Under the pieces are notes generated by a model. The model was not told where the DNA came from, ran no database searches, and worked only from the letters and a program-made list of their open reading frames with translations. A stretch of DNA of 64,000 nt from Flavobacteriales bacterium (lineage in GTDB: Bacteria > Bacteroidota > Bacteroidia > Flavobacteriales_F > PHOS-HE28). Below, piece after piece: positions 60,527-64,000 of this stretch (positions are counted from its first letter, which is position 1; every line of letters begins with the position of its first letter). The stretch is taken from contig JADKJM010000004.1 in NCBI GenBank assembly GCA_016721005.1, forward strand, positions 248,001 through 312,000. Reading direction: 5' to 3'. A program made the position numbers and the translations under genes.

Positions 60527-62056
60527 ATGCGACCTGTCCTGACCTCCGACGATCTGCGCAAGGGGGATGCGTGGACGATCGCGAATGAGCCGATCTCCAG
60601 CATCGCGCTGATGGAACGTGCAGCGACCGCTTGCACCGGGCGGATCCTTGAATACTTCGCAAGTCATCAGGACGGCAAGCCGCCAGTCGTCGTCTTCGCT
60701 GGCATGGGCAATAACGGCGGCGATGGGCTTGTGATCGCCCGTCAATTGAAGGCCGCTGGGATCGCGGTTCGTGTAGTTCGAGTGAAGCAACGAGCGACCG
60801 CGAGTGCGGACAACGAAGCGAATTGGAGTGCCGCAAGCGAAGCCGGAGTTCCGTGTGCGGAGATCGAAGCACTTGCGGAAACACCGCTCGTTCTTCCCGG
60901 CGAAGTGGTGATCGATGCGCTGTTCGGCACCGGCTTGCGCGGACCATTGACCGGTCTTGCCACCGATGTGGTGCGCGCGATCAACGCCTCCGGGCAACCG
61001 GTGATCGCCATTGATGTGCCTTCCGGCTTGATGACCGAGGACAACGCGGACCGCGATCCATCGGCCATCATCCGTGCTGTCATCACTCTCACTTTTCAAG
61101 TCCCGAAGCTGGCCTTCCTTCTCGCGGATAGCGCGCAGTATGTCGGTGAATGGGAAGTGTTGCCGATCGGTTTGGATGAAGGATTCATTACCGGGATCGC
61201 CGCGCCCTATCACGTGACCGAGGGGGCGGACATCGCTTCCTTGTTGCCAGCACGAGAACATTTCGCGCACAAAGGCAGCTTTGGCCACGCGATGCTGATC
61301 ACCGGCAGCACCGGGAAGATGGGCGCAGCGATCCTTTCAGCTCGCGCGGCCACGCGAAGTGGCGTTGGCCTCGTTACGGTGCATGTTCCGGGTGGCGGTC
61401 TTCCGATCCTTCAATCAGCGGTGCCCGAGGCGATGGGATCCGCTGACCCTGATCCGGATCGCATCACCTCACTTCCCGTCCTCAGCGGAATGACCGCCGT
61501 CGGGATCGGTCCAGGCCTAGGAACCGCCGAGGACAGTCAGCAGGTGGTGAAGAAGGTCTTGCAGTTCGCGGTGTGTCCGATAGTGGTCGATGCGGATGGA
61601 TTGAACGCGATCGCGGCCAACCCGACCTGGGGCGCTTTTCTTCCGACCGGAACGATCCTCACGCCGCATCCAAAGGAGTTCGATCGACTTGCAGGCAAGC
61701 CATCCACCTCGAGCTACGATCGACTTCTGCGCTGCAGAGAACTCGCGCAGCGCTGGCGTTGCCACATCGTGCTGAAAGGCGCGTGGACGGCGATCTGCGA
61801 TCCCAACGGAAAAGTCTTCTTCAACCCGGCAGGAAACCCCGGCATGGCGAAAGGAGGATCCGGCGATGCGCTCACTGGACTGCTCGCTGGCTTGTTGGCG
61901 CAAGGGCTTGATCCGCTGCGCGCGTGCTTGGTCGGTGCGTACGTACACGGCCTCGCCGGTGATCTCGCTGCCGAGCGCCAAGGCATGGACGGCATGACGG
62001 TGAGCGACCTCATCGAATCGCTACCAGCAGCTTGGCAACAGCTGCGGGATCTCTAG
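60527..62056 (+). CDS. nnr: Bifunctional NAD(P)H-hydrate epimerase / ADP-dependent NAD(P)H-hydrate dehydratase
   Basis: 509 residues. The N-terminal YjeF domain carries ERAATACTGRILEYF, VVFAGMGNNGGDGLVIARQL and VVIDALFGTGLRGPL. The C-terminal ribokinase-like dehydratase domain carries HKGSFGHAMLITGSTGKMGA, ILTPHPKEFDRLAG and MAKGGSGDALTGLLAGLL. The enzyme repairs damaged hydrated NAD(P)H. The last bases overlap the convergent tsaC-type gene at CTAG, which serves as the stop for both strands. Confidence 0.96.
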   Translation: MRPVLTSDDLRKGDAWTIANEPISSIALMERAATACTGRILEYFASHQDGKPPVVVFAGMGNNGGDGLVIARQLKAAGIAVRVVRVKQRATASADNEANWSAASEAGVPCAEIEALAETPLVLPGEVVIDALFGTGLRGPLTGLATDVVRAINASGQPVIAIDVPSGLMTEDNADRDPSAIIRAVITLTFQVPKLAFLLADSAQYVGEWEVLPIGLDEGFITGIAAPYHVTEGADIASLLPAREHFAHKGSFGHAMLITGSTGKMGAAILSARAATRSGVGLVTVHVPGGGLPILQSAVPEAMGSADPDPDRITSLPVLSGMTAVGIGPGLGTAEDSQQVVKKVLQFAVCPIVVDADGLNAIAANPTWGAFLPTGTILTPHPKEFDRLAGKPSTSSYDRLLRCRELAQRWRCHIVLKGAWTAICDPNGKVFFNPAGNPGMAKGGSGDALTGLLAGLLAQGLDPLRACLVGAYVHGLAGDLAAERQGMDGMTVSDLIESLPAAWQQLRDL

Positions 62057-62673
62057 AACAGATCGTCCACCGGGCCTTTGCCTTCGCGCAGGATCACCGG
62101 CGCACCATCGCTCACGTCGATGATGGTGCTGCCTTCCAAACCACACACGCCCGCATCCAACACGAATTCCACTTGGTGGCCGAGGTGCTCATCGATGCGC
62201 TCCGGGTCGGCGGTGTAATCCAGCAATTGGTCGGGGTCGTGGACGCTGGCCGCAACAAGTGCGTGTCCCAATTCATTTACCAAGGCCATGGGCACTGGAT
62301 GATCCGGCACGCGGATCCCCACCGTGCGGCGGTTGTTCTTGAACAACTTCGGGATGGCGGCGCTGGCCTGCAGGATGAAGGTGTACGGTCCGGGCAGTGC
62401 GCGCTTCATCAAGCGGAAGGTGGCCGTGTCGACGCTACGTGCGTAAGTGCTGAGTTGGCTGAGGTCCGCGCAGATCAATGACAGCTCCGCCTTGTGCGGC
62501 TTCACGCCTTTCAATTGCGCCACTTCCTCGATCGCACGCGCGTTCTCGGAACTGCACACGTACGCGTAGACGGTATCGGTGGGGCAAATGATCACCGCGC
62601 CGCTGCGCAGGGCTTCCACCGCCGTGCGGATCTTGCGCGTCTCGGGATGCGTAGGGTGCAGCGTGATCAGCAT
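62053..62673 (-). CDS. L-threonylcarbamoyladenylate synthase family protein (Sua5/YciO/YrdC)
   Basis: 206 residues. The dsRNA-binding-like YrdC fold shows GAVIICPTDTVYAYVCSSEN, LKGVKPHKAELSLICADLSQ, ALPGPYTFILQAS and VGIRVPDHPVPMAL. The HKAELSLIC variant places it closer to the YciO branch than to classic TsaC, so tRNA t6A synthesis is likely but not certain. It is 7 bp downstream of the transaldolase-like gene, same strand, and probably in its operon. Confidence 0.87.
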   Translation of the reverse strand: MLITLHPTHPETRKIRTAVEALRSGAVIICPTDTVYAYVCSSENARAIEEVAQLKGVKPHKAELSLICADLSQLSTYARSVDTATFRLMKRALPGPYTFILQASAAIPKLFKNNRRTVGIRVPDHPVPMALVNELGHALVAASVHDPDQLLDYTADPERIDEHLGHQVEFVLDAGVCGLEGSTIIDVSDGAPVILREGKGPVDDLF

Positions 62674-62680
62674 GCCGCGA

Positions 62681-63352
62681 TCACGCCTTCGCCATTGCGG
62701 CGGCCGCCTTCTTGTGGTCGGCGAGGAATTTCTCCAGGCCGATGGTGGTGAGCGGATGATCGAAGAGGGCCACGATGGCGCTCAGCGGACAGGTGGCCAC
62801 ATCGGCACCGACCTCCGCGCACTGGATGATGTGCATGGGGTGGCGGATGCTCGCCGCGAGGATCTCCGTGGTGTAGCCGTAGTTGTCGTAGATGGTCCGG
62901 ATGGTATCGATCAGTGCGACGCCGTCGGTGCTCACATCATCCAAGCGACCGATGAAGGGCGAAACGTAAGTGGCGCCCGCCTTCGCGGCCAACAGCGCTT
63001 GTCCGGCGGAGAAGATCAGCGTGCAATTGGTCTTGATGCCTTTGTTGCTGAAGTACTTCAGCGCTTTCACGCCATCGCGGATCATGGGCACCTTCACCAC
63101 GATGTTCTTGTGCAACGCAGCGAGGCTCTCGCCCTCGCGGATGATGCCGTCGTAGTCCGTGGCGATCACCTCGGCGCTCACGGGACCATCCACGATGTTG
63201 CAGATGTCCACGTAATGTTTGCGCACGCGCTCCTCGCCGCTGATGCCCTCCTTGGCCATGAGCGAAGGGTTGGTGGTCACGCCGTCCAGCACGCCGAGGT
63301 CCTGGGCCTCCTTGATCTGGGCCAGGCTGGCCGTATCGATGAAGAATTTCAT
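62681..63352 (-). CDS. Transaldolase / fructose-6-phosphate aldolase family protein
   Basis: 223 residues from ATG 63352 (MKFFIDTASLAQIKEAQDLG); the open frame further upstream lies in the promoter and in the insertion sequence. GVLDGVTTNPSLMAKEG and NIVVKVPMIRDGVKALKYF (Schiff-base lysine in VVKVP) are typical of the short TalC/FSA group. It interconverts sugar phosphates in the pentose phosphate pathway. An IS110-type element lies directly upstream, next to its -7 box. Confidence 0.93.
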   Translation of the reverse strand: MKFFIDTASLAQIKEAQDLGVLDGVTTNPSLMAKEGISGEERVRKHYVDICNIVDGPVSAEVIATDYDGIIREGESLAALHKNIVVKVPMIRDGVKALKYFSNKGIKTNCTLIFSAGQALLAAKAGATYVSPFIGRLDDVSTDGVALIDTIRTIYDNYGYTTEILAASIRHPMHIIQCAEVGADVATCPLSAIVALFDHPLTTIGLEKFLADHKKAAAAMAKA

Positions 63353-63356
63353 GCGG

Positions 63357-63364
63357 CGAAGGTA
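63357..63364 (-). promoter_or_regulatory. -7 box TACCTTCG for the transaldolase gene, at the IS110 junction
   Basis: Minus-strand TACCTTCG, only 4 nt before ATG 63352. The 9 bp GGCGAAGGT (63355-63363, plus strand) that include it recur at 63437-63445 inside the element. The -33 region would lie inside the insertion sequence. Confidence 0.5.
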
Positions 63365-63412
63365 CTCTAGGCTTGTACGCTGAACTTTGAATTGGAAGCA
63401 CACTGAAGGAAG

Positions 63413-63556
63413 CCGAGCGATGCGGGAGGTGAACCGGGCGAAGGTTCAGGTTGAAAGACCTGTGCGTCTATTGGGACCTCTCGCATCCACGGTGTCCAAG
63501 GCTCGGATAGAAAATGAGGCTTTGGGCCTGTTAGAGTTCTGAAGCGAAGGACACCT
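63413..63556 (+). ncRNA. Candidate IS110 bridge RNA
   Basis: Module 1: GATGCGGGAGGT (63419-63430) pairs with ACCTCTCGCATC (63476-63487), one mismatch. It encloses an apical hairpin CAGGT/ACCTG (63447-63462) and unpaired sides 63431-63446 and 63463-63475. The 5' side holds GGCGAAGGT, identical to the chromosomal flank 63355-63363. Module 2: GGTGTCC (63491-63497) pairs with GGACACC (63549-63555), with apical AGGC/GCCT (63517-63529). Its 3' side holds AGAGTTC (63533-63539), complementary at six of seven positions to GTACTCT (63362-63368) across the element's left tip. In IS110/IS621 bridge RNAs one such loop binds target and the other donor DNA. An alternative pairing CCGAGC/GCTCGG (63413-63418 with 63501-63506) exists. 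Drawn by eye. Confidence 0.5.
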
Positions 63557-63600
63557 TGCTCAGCCCCCTCAGTGAGTAAAGAACACAACCCAAAAGTACC

Positions 63601-64000
63601 ATGAGAACAATAGGAATTGATGTGAGCAAGGCGACATTGGATGTGGCCTTGCGGAATGAAGAAGGCACCTTGGCCAAGGAAGAGCGGATCAAGAACAGCG
63701 CAACGGCCTTGCGCTCCTGTTGCGCAAATGGCGCAAGCAAGGGCTTTGCGACACCACCACCCTGGTGTGCCTGGAACCCACCGGGCACTACAGCCACGGA
63801 GTGGTGAAAACCCTGCTGGACCTGGGCCAGCCCACCTGGATGGCACATGCCACGGACATCCGACTGAGCATCGGCATGCAACGGGGCAAGAGCGACCGGG
63901 TGGATGCGCGTCGCATCGCCGAATATGCGCAGCGCTTCGGCGACAAGGCGCGCCTGTTGCAGCATTCCTGCTTGGACTTCACCGAACTGAAGACCCTGCT
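63601..64000 (+). pseudogene. IS110-family transposase, 5' part, with a 1-bp frameshift
   Basis: Starts MRTIGIDVSKATLDVALRNE with the first catalytic Asp (D7) of the DEDD RuvC-like domain. After codon 36 or so (about 63708-63711) the reading frame must shift by -1 to continue as LLRKWRKQGLCDTTTLVCLE then PTGHYSHGVV, which holds the Glu, and QRGKSDRVDARRIAEYAQRF, which holds the next Asp. One missing G in TTGCGC would explain it. The unshifted frame stops at 63807. It may be a dead copy, a recoding site or a sequence error. The C-terminal Tnp_20 domain with the nucleophilic serine is outside the window. Confidence 0.85.

Larger units (their letters stand above)
63364..64000 (+). mobile_element. 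IS110-family insertion sequence, left end and 5' part
   Basis: A long structured non-coding left end (about 63364-63600) is followed by a DEDD-type transposase gene that runs off the window. IS110 elements lack terminal inverted repeats and none are seen. The left boundary is placed at about 63364 because a 9-nt stretch ending at 63363 matches a candidate guide in the left end; this boundary is inferred and could be off by several bases. The right end is outside the window. Confidence 0.65.

Noticed and set aside
1..64000. CRISPR arrays, tRNA and rRNA genes
   Set aside because: No regularly spaced repeats with unique spacers, no cloverleaf-like or rRNA-like sequence noticed on reading; the 21-bp array has no spacers.

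Overview
The window looks like the chromosome of a fairly GC-rich member of the Bacteroidota, probably an uncultured Flavobacteriales-type lineage. The evidence is: five secreted proteins ending in type IX secretion (T9SS) type-A sorting domains; the bacillithiol enzyme BshC; small Bacteroidota families (DUF4295, DUF4294, DUF349, DUF6265); the rpmB-rpmG-DUF4295-ftsY gene order; and many promoters of the Bacteroidota -7 form TAnnTTTG or TAnnTTCG. The taxon is inferred from content, not from a marker search. I saw no rRNA, tRNA or CRISPR array.

Layout. 1-11.4 kb: the start of a small membrane protein, a 21-bp minisatellite, then three large T9SS cargo genes. The second and third share a C-terminal module with nearly identical DNA tracts, and the third carries a 699-bp internal tandem duplication. 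11.4-23.3 kb: housekeeping genes (miaE, cinA, a methyltransferase, rpmB-rpmG-DUF4295, ftsY, rimO, bshC, guaA and a LysM/binding-protein fusion). 23.3-32.5 kb: a fatty-acid desaturase, a palindromic REP/MITE-like island, a tricorn-like protease, an esterase, a KdnB-type Kdo oxidase, a cupin and a FecCD/BtuCD-type ABC pair. 32.5-44.4 kb: mscL, a frameshifted thioesterase, DUF349, a SpoIIE phosphatase, two T9SS cargo genes, pruA, apaG, accC and DUF4294.

44.4-57.3 kb: a mostly minus-strand surface-glycan locus with two GT39-like membrane glycosyltransferases, two GT2 enzymes, an SDR epimerase, WecD/WecE-type sugar-nucleotide enzymes, a polyprenyl-phosphate sugar transferase (frameshifted near its 3' end), a lipoprotein and a Gfo/Idh/MocA oxidoreductase, with an hbd-type dehydrogenase between them. 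It could supply an O-antigen/A-LPS or a protein glycan. The A-LPS idea is inference from the co-occurrence of T9SS cargo. 57.3-63.4 kb: pcm, a beta-barrel protein and two lipoproteins, nnrDE, tsaC/yciO and a transaldolase-like gene.

The most interesting element is at the right edge: the left end of an IS110-family insertion sequence next to the transaldolase promoter. Its non-coding left end can be drawn as two consecutive stem / internal-loop / apical-hairpin modules, as in IS110 bridge RNAs. The first internal loop carries a 9-nt stretch identical to the chromosomal flank just outside the element, and that stretch is the -7 promoter box of the neighbouring gene. Other second-look items are a set of genes whose -7 box lies 4-8 nt from the start codon (likely leaderless mRNAs), three separate single-base frameshifts, gene remnants beside pruA and upstream of the esterase, and the palindromic island.
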